64,000 bases of DNA from JAGRMG01 sp047975215 (lineage in GTDB: Bacteria; Pseudomonadota; Alphaproteobacteria; Rhodobacterales; Rhodobacteraceae). Each line of letters opens with the position of its first letter. Position 1 is the first letter of the stretch. A program made the translations under genes and the position numbers. The DNA lies in the NCBI GenBank assembly GCA_047975215.1, contig JBKEDD010000005.1, positions 124,001 through 188,000 on the forward strand, read 5' to 3'. Under the pieces are notes generated by a model. That model worked only from the letters and a program-made list of their open reading frames with translations, did not search any database and was not told the origin of the DNA. Shown in pieces: positions 1 through 9,828 of the stretch.

Positions 1-1367
<1,367 letters not shown>

Positions 1368-1428
1368 AACCACAGAACCTAGAATTCGAATTGAAGTGTG
1401 CGAAACCCTGAGAGAGAACCCGGATTCA

Positions 1429-1446
1429 TGCAACAAGAAAGTTGCA
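1429..1446. promoter_or_regulatory. Inverted repeat in promoter region
   Basis: TGCAAC-N6-GTTGCA, two perfect 6-nt arms at 1429-1434 and 1441-1446, about 60 nt upstream of the secreted protein starting at 1367. It could be an operator for that gene. The rest of the 203-nt gap to the methyltransferase shows nothing I recognise. Confidence 0.3.
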
Positions 1447-1570
1447 AGGTAGCCACACGTTCGCGGCGAGTTCCGGCTTGCGCCAGCGCGCGACGATCCG
1501 CCCGCCGTGTCCTGGCATTGCCGGGTCGTTTCCGGATCGAATATCGGCTTTGCGACCCTGCACAGCCGCT

Positions 1571-2056
1571 TTACCGACGGTAGACGAAGCACCGCCCCGG
1601 CACGGCGCCCCGCGGCAGCGGCAGTTCTTCCAGCGCCTCGAAATACATCCGGTCGGATGACACCATAAGCCCGCCGAGCGCCAGCAGCGGTTCGATCAGT
1701 GGCGATACCGTGCGCGCGAACGCGTCGTTCTTTTTCAGATTGTGCCCACCCAGATCGGCATGGATCAGGCTGGCGGTGGGGCCGAACCGCGCCAGCGCAA
1801 GGGGCAGGGTTTCGGTCACTTCCCCCAGCAGGGTATGCGCCTCGTCCGGGGTCGAATCCGGGTGCGACGCGATGGCGCGCTCAAAGACGAAGATCTTGCG
1901 TCCCGTGACGCGTTCGCGCAGGTGGTGAAACGTGCGGCCGTTGCCGAGGCCCAGTTCGAACACGGGGCCGGGCAGGGGCGCGGTTTGGGCAATCGCGAAA
2001 TCCAGGCAGGCGCGCTGCGACACCATGCGGTCGATGAACACGTCGAGTCGGCTCAA
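1571..2056 (-). CDS. Small class I SAM-dependent methyltransferase (Methyltransf_17-like), TTG start
   Basis: Predicted 161-aa SAM-dependent methyltransferase of unknown acceptor. The glycine-rich SAM motif is FELGLGNGRTFHHLRE; an acidic residue follows the second strand (FVFERA), then HADLGG and a C-terminal GLMVSSD. It is a clear paralogue of the protein at 50374-50850: both share the SRLD N-terminus, the ELGLGNGRT/DLGLGNGRT motif, the HPDSTP/HPSCTP segment and a CFVYRR/YLFYRT end. I chose the TTG at 2056 because AGGAG sits 8 nt upstream and because it gives the same SRLD N-terminus and length as the paralogue (158 aa). Longer versions (ATG at 2098 or 2245) lack a good ribosome site and have a low-complexity extension. 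Confidence 0.75.
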   Translation of the reverse strand: MSRLDVFIDRMVSQRACLDFAIAQTAPLPGPVFELGLGNGRTFHHLRERVTGRKIFVFERAIASHPDSTPDEAHTLLGEVTETLPLALARFGPTASLIHADLGGHNLKKNDAFARTVSPLIEPLLALGGLMVSSDRMYFEALEELPLPRGAVPGRCFVYRR

Positions 2057-2301
2057 GTCGAAAACTCCTGTCGGGCGGCATGCGCCGGGATGCGCCATCT
2101 TTGCCAGAGGCCGGGTGGAATGTGTAGGCTGGATCGCCGCCCGGGGCTGGCCGTACAGCACGGGTTGGCCGGATCTGCGCGCAAATAGGGGTTTGACGGC
2201 AAGGGCCGGGCCAAGCGAAGGTGGGCCGGGCACGGGCCGGCACAACGAGGGGGCTTTCAGGTTACATGGCGCGCAACGAATGCACGGATGGTGGCGTCTG
2301 A

Positions 2302-4074
2302 ATGTCCCCCCTGCTGACAGTGGAAGACCTGAGCATCGCGTTTGGTGACGGTGATGCTGTCGTGCAGGATGTCGGATTCGCGGTGAGTGCGGGCGAAACC
2401 CTGGCCCTTGTCGGCGAAAGCGGATCGGGCAAGACCGTCACCTGCCGTGCCGTGCTGCGCATCCTGCCGCGCGCCGCGCGGTTCCTGTCGGGCCGCATCA
2501 CGCTGAACAGCAGCAAGGGCACGAAGGTTCTGAGCGAACTTGGCGAGCGACGGATGCGCAAGGTACGCGGCAACCTGGTGTCGATGATCTTTCAGGAACC
2601 GATGCGTTCGCTGTCGCCGTTGCACCGGATCGGCAACCAGGTGTCCGAAGTGCTGTGGCTGCATCGCGGCGCCACCGAGAAACGGGCCAGGCGCGAGGTG
2701 CTGGACACGTTCGAGCGTGTCGGCTTCCCCGACCCCGAGCGAACCTATCGGTCCTATCCGTTCGAGCTTTCTGGAGGCATGCGACAGCGCGCGATGATCG
2801 CGATGGCAATGGTGGCCAGGCCGGAACTGCTGATCGCGGACGAGCCGAGTACGGCGCTGGACGTGACGACGCAGGCGCAGGTGCTGGGGCTGATCAAGGA
2901 TTTGCAGCGTGACACCGGCATGGCGATGATTCTCGTTACCCACGACCTGGGCGTGGTTGCCAACATGGCCGAACAGGTGGTGGTGATGCACCGGGGCAGG
3001 GTGATGGAGTCCGGCCCGGCCGCGGCAGTGCTGCGGGCGCCGGCGCATCCCTATACGCAACAGCTGTTCGATGCCGCGCCGTCGATTCCGGCCGCCCCTG
3101 AACCGGCGCCGCCTCTGCCTCAGGATGATCTGATCCTGCAACTGAAGAACGTCGCCAAGACCTACAAGCTGCGCTCGGGTTCGCCCTGGAAACCCGATGT
3201 CCTGATTCATGCCTGCCGTGGCGTCGATCTGGCGCTGCCGCGCGGCAAGACGCTGGCCATCGTCGGCGAAAGCGGTTCAGGCAAGACCACCGCGGCGCGT
3301 ATCGCGCTGGGCGCCGAACCGCCGGACCCGGGCGGGGAGGTTCTGTTTCGCCCGCACCCCGGCAGCGAGCCGGTGGCCGTGCATCGCCTTTCGCGCGCCG
3401 CGCGCACCGCCTTTCAGCGCGAGGCGCAGATGGTATTTCAGGATCCGTACTCGTCGCTCAGCCCGCGTATGCGGGTGCTGGATGCGATGACCGAGCCGCT
3501 GGAGATCCACGGCATAGGCAACCGTGCCGAACGCAGGGACCGTGCCGCGGCGGTACTGAATCAGGTCGGGCTGAACGCCGACATGCTGCTGCGCTATCCG
3601 CATGCCTTTTCCGGCGGCCAGCGCCAGCGCCTGTCGATCGCGCGGGCCATGATGCTGGAACCCTCGCTGATCGTGTGCGACGAACCGACAAGCGCGCTGG
3701 ATGTGAGTGTGCAGGAACAGATCCTGTCGCTGCTGGAGGATATCCGCGACCGGATGAACCTTTCCTATCTGTTCATAAGCCACGACCTTGCGGTGGTGGC
3801 GCGCATCGCCGACGAAGTGGCAGTGATGCGCCAGGGGCTGGTGGTGGAACAGGCCACGCCGGACACATTGTTCTATAACCCCAAACACCCCTATACCAAG
3901 GCCCTGATCGCGGCCCAGCCGACACCGGACATAGACAGGCCGATCAACCTCAGGCTGGTTGCCCAGGGCGCCGGGTCGCCCGACACCTGGGACGAAGCCT
4001 TTCGTTTTAGTGACACCGTGCTACCTTCGCTTGCAGAGGTGGAACCCGGCCACAAGGTGCGTTGCCATGTTTGA
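2302..4074 (+). CDS. yejF: Oligopeptide-type ABC transporter, fused double ATP-binding protein (YejF-like)
   Basis: 590-aa cytoplasmic ATPase with two complete nucleotide-binding domains in one chain, as in YejF and GsiA. Domain 1 has Walker A GESGSGKT (~38-45), signature LSGGMRQR (~156) and Walker B LLIADEP. Domain 2 has Walker A GESGSGKT (~323), signature FSGGQRQR (~437) and LIVCDEPTSALD. Each domain is followed by the oligopeptide-type C-terminal segment (HPYTQQLF, HPYTKALI). It should power import through the two permeases at 6007 and 7032. Its stop overlaps the start of the binding-protein gene by 8 nt, so this is the first gene of a translationally coupled operon. Substrate (peptide, microcin-like compound or other) cannot be read from sequence. 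Confidence 0.92.
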   Translation: MSPLLTVEDLSIAFGDGDAVVQDVGFAVSAGETLALVGESGSGKTVTCRAVLRILPRAARFLSGRITLNSSKGTKVLSELGERRMRKVRGNLVSMIFQEPMRSLSPLHRIGNQVSEVLWLHRGATEKRARREVLDTFERVGFPDPERTYRSYPFELSGGMRQRAMIAMAMVARPELLIADEPSTALDVTTQAQVLGLIKDLQRDTGMAMILVTHDLGVVANMAEQVVVMHRGRVMESGPAAAVLRAPAHPYTQQLFDAAPSIPAAPEPAPPLPQDDLILQLKNVAKTYKLRSGSPWKPDVLIHACRGVDLALPRGKTLAIVGESGSGKTTAARIALGAEPPDPGGEVLFRPHPGSEPVAVHRLSRAARTAFQREAQMVFQDPYSSLSPRMRVLDAMTEPLEIHGIGNRAERRDRAAAVLNQVGLNADMLLRYPHAFSGGQRQRLSIARAMMLEPSLIVCDEPTSALDVSVQEQILSLLEDIRDRMNLSYLFISHDLAVVARIADEVAVMRQGLVVEQATPDTLFYNPKHPYTKALIAAQPTPDIDRPINLRLVAQGAGSPDTWDEAFRFSDTVLPSLAEVEPGHKVRCHV

Positions 4075-5992
4075 ACGACCCAGTTTCCTTGCGTCCCTGG
4101 CCTTTGTGGCGGTGCTGATGGCGCTTGTCGGCCTGGGGCCGGTTCCGGCCCGGGCGGCTCCCGAGTTGCAGGAAGATCCGTTCTGGCTGGCCGAGGTGAA
4201 CAGCGGTGATCTGCCGCCCGTGGCCGAGAGGGTGCCGTCCGAACCGCTGATCGTCGATCTCAGGGCCAAGGGTCGCACACCCGGCAAACAGGGCGGAACG
4301 CTGCGCACGATGATCACGCGCTCCAAGGACATACGCCAGATGGTCGTGTACGGCTATGCCCGTCTGGTCGGTTATGATGCCGATTACAAAATCGTGCCTG
4401 ACATCCTGCGCGCCGTCGACAACCGGGAAAACAGGGTCTTCACGTTGTATCTGAGGGCCGGGCACCGCTGGTCGGACGGCTCGCCCTTTACGTCCGAGGA
4501 TTTCCGCTATTGGTGGGAGGATGTGGCCAACAATGCCAAGCTAAGCCCGTCAGGCCCGCCCGATTTCCTGATCGTCGAGGGCAAGCCGCCGGTCGTCACC
4601 TTCCCCGACGATCAAACCGTGGTGCTGGCCTGGGAATTTCCGAATCCGAACTTCCTGCAATCGCTGGCTCAGGCGCGGCCGCCCTTCATCTACCGGCCGG
4701 CGCGCTTTCTCAAGCAATACCACGAAAAATACGCCGATCCGGCGGAACTGGCGGCCGCCGTGGACGATGCCCGCGTCACCAGCTGGGCGGCGCTGCACAA
4801 CAAGCTCGACAACATGTACAAGTACGACAACCACGAATTGCCGACCCTGCAACCGTGGATGAATTCGACCTCGGGCAAGAAGATCCGCCACCTGTTCGTG
4901 CGAAACCCGTATTTCCACCGGATCACGACAGAGGGCGTACAACTGCCCTATATCGACGTGGTCGAGATGGAGATCGTGGCGCCCGGCCTGGTCGCGGCCA
5001 AGTCCAATGCCGGGGAAACCGATCTTCAGGGCCGTGGCCTTGATTTCCGCGATGTCGCTATCCTGCGCAAGGGCGAGGCCGAGGGCGGCAATTATCGTAC
5101 CCTGTTGTGGAGTACCGGCGTCGCCTCGCAAATCGCGATCTATCCGAACCTGAACTACGAGGATGACGGCTGGCGCGCGGTGCTGCGCGACGTGCGGGTG
5201 CGCCGCGCCCTTTCCGTGGCGATCGACCGCGGCGCTATCAACCGCGCGCTGTATTTCGACCTGGCCAAGCCGGGCGCGATGGCCGTGCTGCCCCAAAGCC
5301 CGTTCTTTTCACAGGAGCATCGCGATGCCTGGGCCACCTACACCGTGGAAGAAGCCAACCGGATGCTGGACGCCGCCGGGCTGACCGGACGCACGTCCGA
5401 CGGCTTTCGCACGCTTCCCGACGGCCGCAAGATGGAGATCGTCATCGAAACCGCCGGCGAGCGGCAGGAAGTCGAGAACGCGCTTCAGATCGTCACCGAC
5501 AACTGGCGCGATATCGGGGTGCGGCTGGTGATGCGGCCGCTGGATCGCGACATCCTGCGCAACCGCGTCTATGCCGGTCAGACCATGGCATCGGTCTGGT
5601 ACGGCTGGGACAACGGGCTGCCCCAGCCCTATACCTCGCCGGCCTATCTGGCGCCGACCGATCAGGTATTCCTGGCCTGGCCGAAATGGGGCCAGTACTA
5701 CCAGACCGGCGGCGACGCGGGCGAGCCGCCCGACCTGCCCGAGGCGCAGCGCCTGATGGAGCTTTTGCACGCGTGGGAACGCGCTGAAACCGATGAGGCG
5801 CGCGAAGCGGCCTGGCGCGAGATGCTGCAAATCCATGCCGATCAGATCTACGCCATAGGCATCCTGGCCGAGGCGCCACAGCCGATCGTCGTCAACAGGA
5901 AACTGCGCAACGTACCGGAAAAGGGCATGTGGGCCTGGGATCCGGGCGCGCATTTCGGCATTCACCGCATGGACGAATTCTATTTCGACTAG
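4067..5992 (+). CDS. ABC transporter substrate-binding protein, SBP_bac_5 family
   Basis: 641-aa periplasmic binding protein. A signal peptide covers ~1-30 (hydrophobic stretch, then PARA|AP). The mature protein shows the family-5 pattern: TLRTMITRSKDIRQ near the N-terminus, RAGHRWSDGSPFTSEDFRYW in the first third (the WSDG.P.T..D hallmark), and VRRALSVAIDRGAIN in the middle. The ATG at 4067 overlaps the ATPase stop. The permease gene follows 14 nt downstream. Large family-5 proteins of this length are usually peptide or glycoside binders. In canonical Yej operons the binding protein comes first; here it lies between the ATPase and the permeases. Confidence 0.9.
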   Translation: MFERPSFLASLAFVAVLMALVGLGPVPARAAPELQEDPFWLAEVNSGDLPPVAERVPSEPLIVDLRAKGRTPGKQGGTLRTMITRSKDIRQMVVYGYARLVGYDADYKIVPDILRAVDNRENRVFTLYLRAGHRWSDGSPFTSEDFRYWWEDVANNAKLSPSGPPDFLIVEGKPPVVTFPDDQTVVLAWEFPNPNFLQSLAQARPPFIYRPARFLKQYHEKYADPAELAAAVDDARVTSWAALHNKLDNMYKYDNHELPTLQPWMNSTSGKKIRHLFVRNPYFHRITTEGVQLPYIDVVEMEIVAPGLVAAKSNAGETDLQGRGLDFRDVAILRKGEAEGGNYRTLLWSTGVASQIAIYPNLNYEDDGWRAVLRDVRVRRALSVAIDRGAINRALYFDLAKPGAMAVLPQSPFFSQEHRDAWATYTVEEANRMLDAAGLTGRTSDGFRTLPDGRKMEIVIETAGERQEVENALQIVTDNWRDIGVRLVMRPLDRDILRNRVYAGQTMASVWYGWDNGLPQPYTSPAYLAPTDQVFLAWPKWGQYYQTGGDAGEPPDLPEAQRLMELLHAWERAETDEAREAAWREMLQIHADQIYAIGILAEAPQPIVVNRKLRNVPEKGMWAWDPGAHFGIHRMDEFYFD

Positions 5993-6006
5993 GGCGGGAA
6001 CGGCCG

Positions 6007-7035
6007 ATGGATATCCTGCGCTATGCGCTCTACCGCTTCGGGACCATGCTGCTTACGCTGTTGGTGGTGTCGGTGCTGGTGTTCGTCATCATCAATCTGC
6101 CTCCGGGCGACTATCTGTCCAACCAGATTGCGGAACTGAGGGCATCGGGACAATCCGCCGGTGTCGCCAAGGCCGAGTTCCTGCGCCACGAATACGCGCT
6201 CGACCGGCCGCTGTGGCAGCAATATCTGATCTGGATGGGGTTCAGTCCCGGGCCGCACGGCTTTTCGGGGCTGATTCAGGGCAATTTCGGCTGGTCCTTT
6301 GAATTCGACAGGCCTGTCGCCGATATCGTCGGCGAAAGCCTGTGGCTGACCGTGCTGGTCAACCTGGCCGCCGTCCTGTTCGTCTATCTCGTGGCCCTGC
6401 CCCTGGGTGTCCTGGCGGCGGCGCGGTCGAAGACCTGGGTCGACTATACCTCGGCCTTCGTAGGATATCTGGGCCTGGCGACGCCCAACTTCCTGCTCGC
6501 GCTCATCATGTTCTATTACGGTCACAAGTATTTCGACATTCCCATCGGCGGACTGATGGATCCGGTCTACGAAGGCCAGCCGATGACCTGGGACAAGGTG
6601 CAGTCGATCCTGATCCATCTGATCGTGCCAACCTTCGTGATCGGCACCTCGGGCGCGTCGGCGATGATGCAGCGGCTCAGGGCCAACATGCTTGACGAGC
6701 TTGGCAAGCCCTATGTCGAAACCGCGATCGCCAAGGGCATGAAACCGTCGCGGATGCTGGCGAAATACCCGCTGCGGGTGGCGTTCAACCCCTTCGTCGC
6801 CGATATCGGCAACCTGCTGCCCAGCATGGTGTCGGGGTCGGTACTGGTGTCGGTGGTGCTGGGCCTTCAGACCATCGGCCCGACGCTTCTGACCGCGCTC
6901 AAGACGCAGGATCAGTTCCTGTCGGCCTTCGTGCTGATGTTCGTCGCGCTTCTGACGCTGATGGGGACGATGATTTCGGATGTGCTGCTGGTGCTGCTCG
7001 ATCCGCGAATCCGCTATGAGGGGCGCGAGGCATGA
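6007..7035 (+). CDS. yejB: ABC transporter permease, YejB-like
   Basis: 342-aa inner-membrane permease. Begins with a membrane helix (TMLLTLLVVSVLVFVIINLPPGD) followed by a periplasmic segment and further helices in the binding-protein-dependent permease domain. The coupling (EAA) loop is recognisable as YVETAIAKGMKPSRMLAKYPLRVAF (split here by residue limit: key residues E, A, G). ATG at 6007 is preceded by GGGCGGGA. The stop overlaps the next permease start (ATGA). It forms the channel with the product of the 7032 gene. Confidence 0.9.
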   Translation: MDILRYALYRFGTMLLTLLVVSVLVFVIINLPPGDYLSNQIAELRASGQSAGVAKAEFLRHEYALDRPLWQQYLIWMGFSPGPHGFSGLIQGNFGWSFEFDRPVADIVGESLWLTVLVNLAAVLFVYLVALPLGVLAAARSKTWVDYTSAFVGYLGLATPNFLLALIMFYYGHKYFDIPIGGLMDPVYEGQPMTWDKVQSILIHLIVPTFVIGTSGASAMMQRLRANMLDELGKPYVETAIAKGMKPSRMLAKYPLRVAFNPFVADIGNLLPSMVSGSVLVSVVLGLQTIGPTLLTALKTQDQFLSAFVLMFVALLTLMGTMISDVLLVLLDPRIRYEGREA

Positions 7036-8186
7036 GCCAGCTTCCCGACGGCCGCTATGTGGACGATGCCCCCTACGATCCGACAGCCAGCGTCCGGATG
7101 CTCGAGCGGCGCGACCTCGACGCGCCGGGATGGGTGCTGGTCTGGCGCAAGTTCAGGAAACACAGGCTGGGCCTCGTTTCGGGCATATTCCTGCTGATTT
7201 GCTATCTCCTGCTGCCCTTTGCCGGCTTCATCGCCCCCTACACCCCGAACGAGAGGCATTCCGAACACCTGTACCACCCGCCCCAAGATATCCACTGGGT
7301 TCACGAAGGCGAATGGATCGGCCCGTTCGTTTATCAGACCGTGGCCGAGGCCGATCTTGAAACCTTTCAATGGAAATTCGTACCCGACACCAGCCGGCCG
7401 ATACCGCTGAAGTTCTTCTGTTCGGCCGGCCGCTACGATCTGGCCGGGCTGGTTCCGACCGATCTGCACCTTTTCTGCGCCGCCGATGGCGCCACGGTGT
7501 TTCTCTGGGGATCCGACCGGCTGGGGCGCGACGTGTTCAGCCGTATCCTCTATGGTGCGCAGTTGTCGCTGACGGTGGGGCTGATCGGTATCGCCGTGTC
7601 CTTTGCCCTGGGCATCCTCCTGGGCAGTATCGCGGGCTACTTCGGCGGGGTGACCGACTGGATCATCAACCGGGTTATCGAGATACTGCGATCCCTGCCG
7701 GAACTGCCGCTGTGGCTGGCGCTGTCGGCGGCGGTGCCGTCGAACTGGGGGCCGGTGGCGGTGTTCTTCATCATCTCGGTCATTCTCGGCATTCTCGACT
7801 GGCCGGGGCTGGCGCGATCGGTGCGGGCGAAATTCCTGTCGCTGCGCGAAGAGGAATATGTGCGCGCCGCCGAGATGATGGGCGCCTCGTCGGGGCGGGT
7901 GATCCGCAAACACCTGCTCCCGAATTTCATGTCGCACCTGATCGCCAGCGCAACTCTGTCGATTCCGGCGATGATTCTGGGTGAAACCGCGCTGTCGTTT
8001 CTGGGCCTCGGCCTGCGCGCCCCGGCGGTCAGCTGGGGGGTGATGCTGAACGATGCCCAGAACCTCGCCTCGATCGAGATCTACCCATGGACGGCGATCC
8101 CAATGCTGCCGATCATCATCGTCGTTCTTGCCTTCAACTTTCTTGGCGACGGGTTGCGCGATTCGCTCGACCCGTATGAGGGCTGA
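7032..8186 (+). CDS. yejE: ABC transporter permease, YejE-like
   Basis: 384-aa partner permease. One N-terminal membrane helix (~45-65) is followed by a long periplasmic stretch (~65-175) typical of YejE/DppC-type permeases, then five helices carrying the permease domain. The coupling loop is EEYVRAAEMMGASSGRVIRKHLLPN. The C-terminus ends GDGLRDSLDPYEG, the usual finish for this family. The start overlaps the previous stop by 4 nt. Confidence 0.92.
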   Translation: MSQLPDGRYVDDAPYDPTASVRMLERRDLDAPGWVLVWRKFRKHRLGLVSGIFLLICYLLLPFAGFIAPYTPNERHSEHLYHPPQDIHWVHEGEWIGPFVYQTVAEADLETFQWKFVPDTSRPIPLKFFCSAGRYDLAGLVPTDLHLFCAADGATVFLWGSDRLGRDVFSRILYGAQLSLTVGLIGIAVSFALGILLGSIAGYFGGVTDWIINRVIEILRSLPELPLWLALSAAVPSNWGPVAVFFIISVILGILDWPGLARSVRAKFLSLREEEYVRAAEMMGASSGRVIRKHLLPNFMSHLIASATLSIPAMILGETALSFLGLGLRAPAVSWGVMLNDAQNLASIEIYPWTAIPMLPIIIVVLAFNFLGDGLRDSLDPYEG

Positions 8187-8187
8187 T

Positions 8188-9111
8188 ATGACGCAACCGC
8201 TGGAAGCACCCATAGCAGGAGACGACCGCGACACGGCCCGCGGCTTTGGATTCGCACTGACCGCGTATCTGATGTGGGGTTTCTTGCCGCTTTACCTGAA
8301 GGCGCTGACCCATGTGCCGCCGGTCGAGGTGATCGCGCACAGGATCGTTTGGTCGGTGCCGGTGGCCGGTCTGGTACTGCTGGCCCTGCGGCGGGTCGGC
8401 GACATTCCGGCCGCCTTCGGTTCGCCCAGGACATTGGGCATGGCGGCGGTGACGGCGGCGCTGATCTCGGTCAACTGGTGCGTCTATGTCTGGGCAATCG
8501 CCAATGATCGCGCGTTGGACGCCGCGCTGGGCTACTATATCAATCCGCTGTTCAGCGTCGTGCTGGGCGCGGTGTTCCTGGGTGAACGCCTTGATCGTTT
8601 GCAGATTGCCGCCGTGATGCTTGCGGCGGCGGCGGTGGCCCTGCTGACATGGGAGGCCGGGCGCCTGCCGGCCGTGGCGCTGGCGCTGACGGTAAGCTGG
8701 GGGTTTTACGGCTATTTCAAGAAATCGCTGCCGATCGGGCCGAATCAGGGCTTCCTGCTTGAGGTGCTGTTGCTGACCCCACCGGCAATCGCATATATCG
8801 TCTGGCTTGCCATGACCGGACAGTCCAGCTTTCTGGCCGGATCGGCGACCGACAACTGGCTGCTGCTAGGCTGCGGGCTGGTTACCGCGGTGCCGCTTCT
8901 GATCTTTGCCAATGGTGCCAAGCTGCTGCGCCTTTCGACCATTGGCATCATGCAGTATATCGCGCCGACGATGATCTTCCTGATCGCGGTATTCGTATTC
9001 GATGAATCCTATGGCGGTGTCGGCATGATCGCGTTTCCGATGATCTGGGCGGCGCTGGTTCTCTACTCCGTTGCAATGCTGCGGCAGATGCGGCGGACCC
9101 GTCGTGGCTGA
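8188..9111 (+). CDS. rarD: RarD-like EamA/DMT-family permease
   Basis: 307-aa integral membrane protein with about ten hydrophobic helices and the RarD arrangement: GFALTAYLMWGFLPLYLKAL at the start, NWCVYVWAIANDRALDAALGYYINPL, and a C-terminal STIGIMQYIAPT. RarD proteins are drug/metabolite-superfamily transporters whose substrate is unsettled. The start is ATG 8188, 1 nt after the yejE stop; an in-frame ATG 12 nt earlier is possible. Being directly behind the importer it is probably co-transcribed, although RarD is not a usual part of peptide importers. Confidence 0.88.
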   Translation: MTQPLEAPIAGDDRDTARGFGFALTAYLMWGFLPLYLKALTHVPPVEVIAHRIVWSVPVAGLVLLALRRVGDIPAAFGSPRTLGMAAVTAALISVNWCVYVWAIANDRALDAALGYYINPLFSVVLGAVFLGERLDRLQIAAVMLAAAAVALLTWEAGRLPAVALALTVSWGFYGYFKKSLPIGPNQGFLLEVLLLTPPAIAYIVWLAMTGQSSFLAGSATDNWLLLGCGLVTAVPLLIFANGAKLLRLSTIGIMQYIAPTMIFLIAVFVFDESYGGVGMIAFPMIWAALVLYSVAMLRQMRRTRRG

Positions 9112-9120
9112 TGGATGGAC

Positions 9121-9145
9121 GCCGGGGCCGCTGTCATTCCCCGGC
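9121..9145. terminator. Stem-loop between convergent rarD and flgD
   Basis: Perfect 7-bp arms GCCGGGG (9121-9127) and CCCCGGC (9139-9145) with an 11-nt loop, overlapping the flgD stop. Position suggests a shared terminator for two convergent genes; there is no U-tract, so this is uncertain. Confidence 0.4.
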
Positions 9146-9823
9146 AAGACCGGGAGAGCGCAAGGCGGTTATCTCTGCCGCCGCGACCGCCTGACCGCCC
9201 TGCAGGATCACGACCGTTTCACCGTTGCGAACCTGTGCCTCGACTATGTGGCCATAAACCTCGGCGGGGTCGGACCGGATGATTTCTCCGTTGACGTAGC
9301 TTTGCACGGTGAAGGTATAGACCCCGCTGGCGAGCGGGGTTCCGTCGCCGGCCACGCCGGCCCATTCGATGGTGTCGGCGTTCAACGGGATCGCTCTTCG
9401 CTGAACTTCGGCGCCGCTGGCGTCGAAAACCACAAGAAAGGCCGAGTCGGCCAGCGCGTCGGTGCGCACCGAAACCGTGACCGGGGCGCCGTCGAAGGCC
9501 AGCGGAATGGCGGCCCGCGCCTCCATTCCGATCCAGCCGGACAGCGACGCCATGTCGGTACTGCCCATCCGGGCGGAAAGCGCGGCCAGCATGTCGTTGG
9601 TCCGCAGTTGCTGTTCGACCATCGAGAACTGCGCCAACTGCGCGGAATACTCGGTCGAATCGATCGGCTCCAGCGGATCCTGGTAGCGGGCCTGGGCCGT
9701 CAGCATCTGGAGGAAGGTATTGAAATCCGCGGTCAGCGCGCTGCCGCTGGTCCGGGGGGCAGCCGTGGCCGACCTGTCGGGATCGGCTTGCTGGTTGGGG
9801 GCCGCAACGGTGGAAAGGGTCAT
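9134..9823 (-). CDS. flgD: Flagellar hook-capping protein FlgD
   Basis: 229-aa FlgD, the scaffold on which hook subunits polymerise. The N-terminal third carries the family hallmark FLQMLTAQARYQDPLEPIDSTEY (key residues: FL..L..Q...QDP..P.D..E) followed by AQFSMVEQ. The C-terminal part (~90-215) is the FlgD Ig/tudor-like region, with GWIGMEAR, GTPLASGVYTFTV and the VVILQGGQAV end. The start (ATG 9823) lies 5 nt after the fliK stop, so the two are one operon, which fits the joint role of FlgD and FliK in hook assembly. The hook protein FlgE itself is not in the window. Confidence 0.93.
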   Translation of the reverse strand: MTLSTVAAPNQQADPDRSATAAPRTSGSALTADFNTFLQMLTAQARYQDPLEPIDSTEYSAQLAQFSMVEQQLRTNDMLAALSARMGSTDMASLSGWIGMEARAAIPLAFDGAPVTVSVRTDALADSAFLVVFDASGAEVQRRAIPLNADTIEWAGVAGDGTPLASGVYTFTVQSYVNGEIIRSDPAEVYGHIVEAQVRNGETVVILQGGQAVAAAEITALRSPGLAGE

Positions 9824-9828
9824 CCTGG

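Noticed and set aside
2098..2245. ATG starts of the first methyltransferase at 2098 and 2245
   Set aside because: No ribosome site and no counterpart in the paralogue; TTG 2056 fits both.
2257..3210. Leftward 317-codon frame opposite yejF
   Set aside because: Low-complexity His/Arg/Gln-rich translation, opposite an intact ATPase with all motifs.
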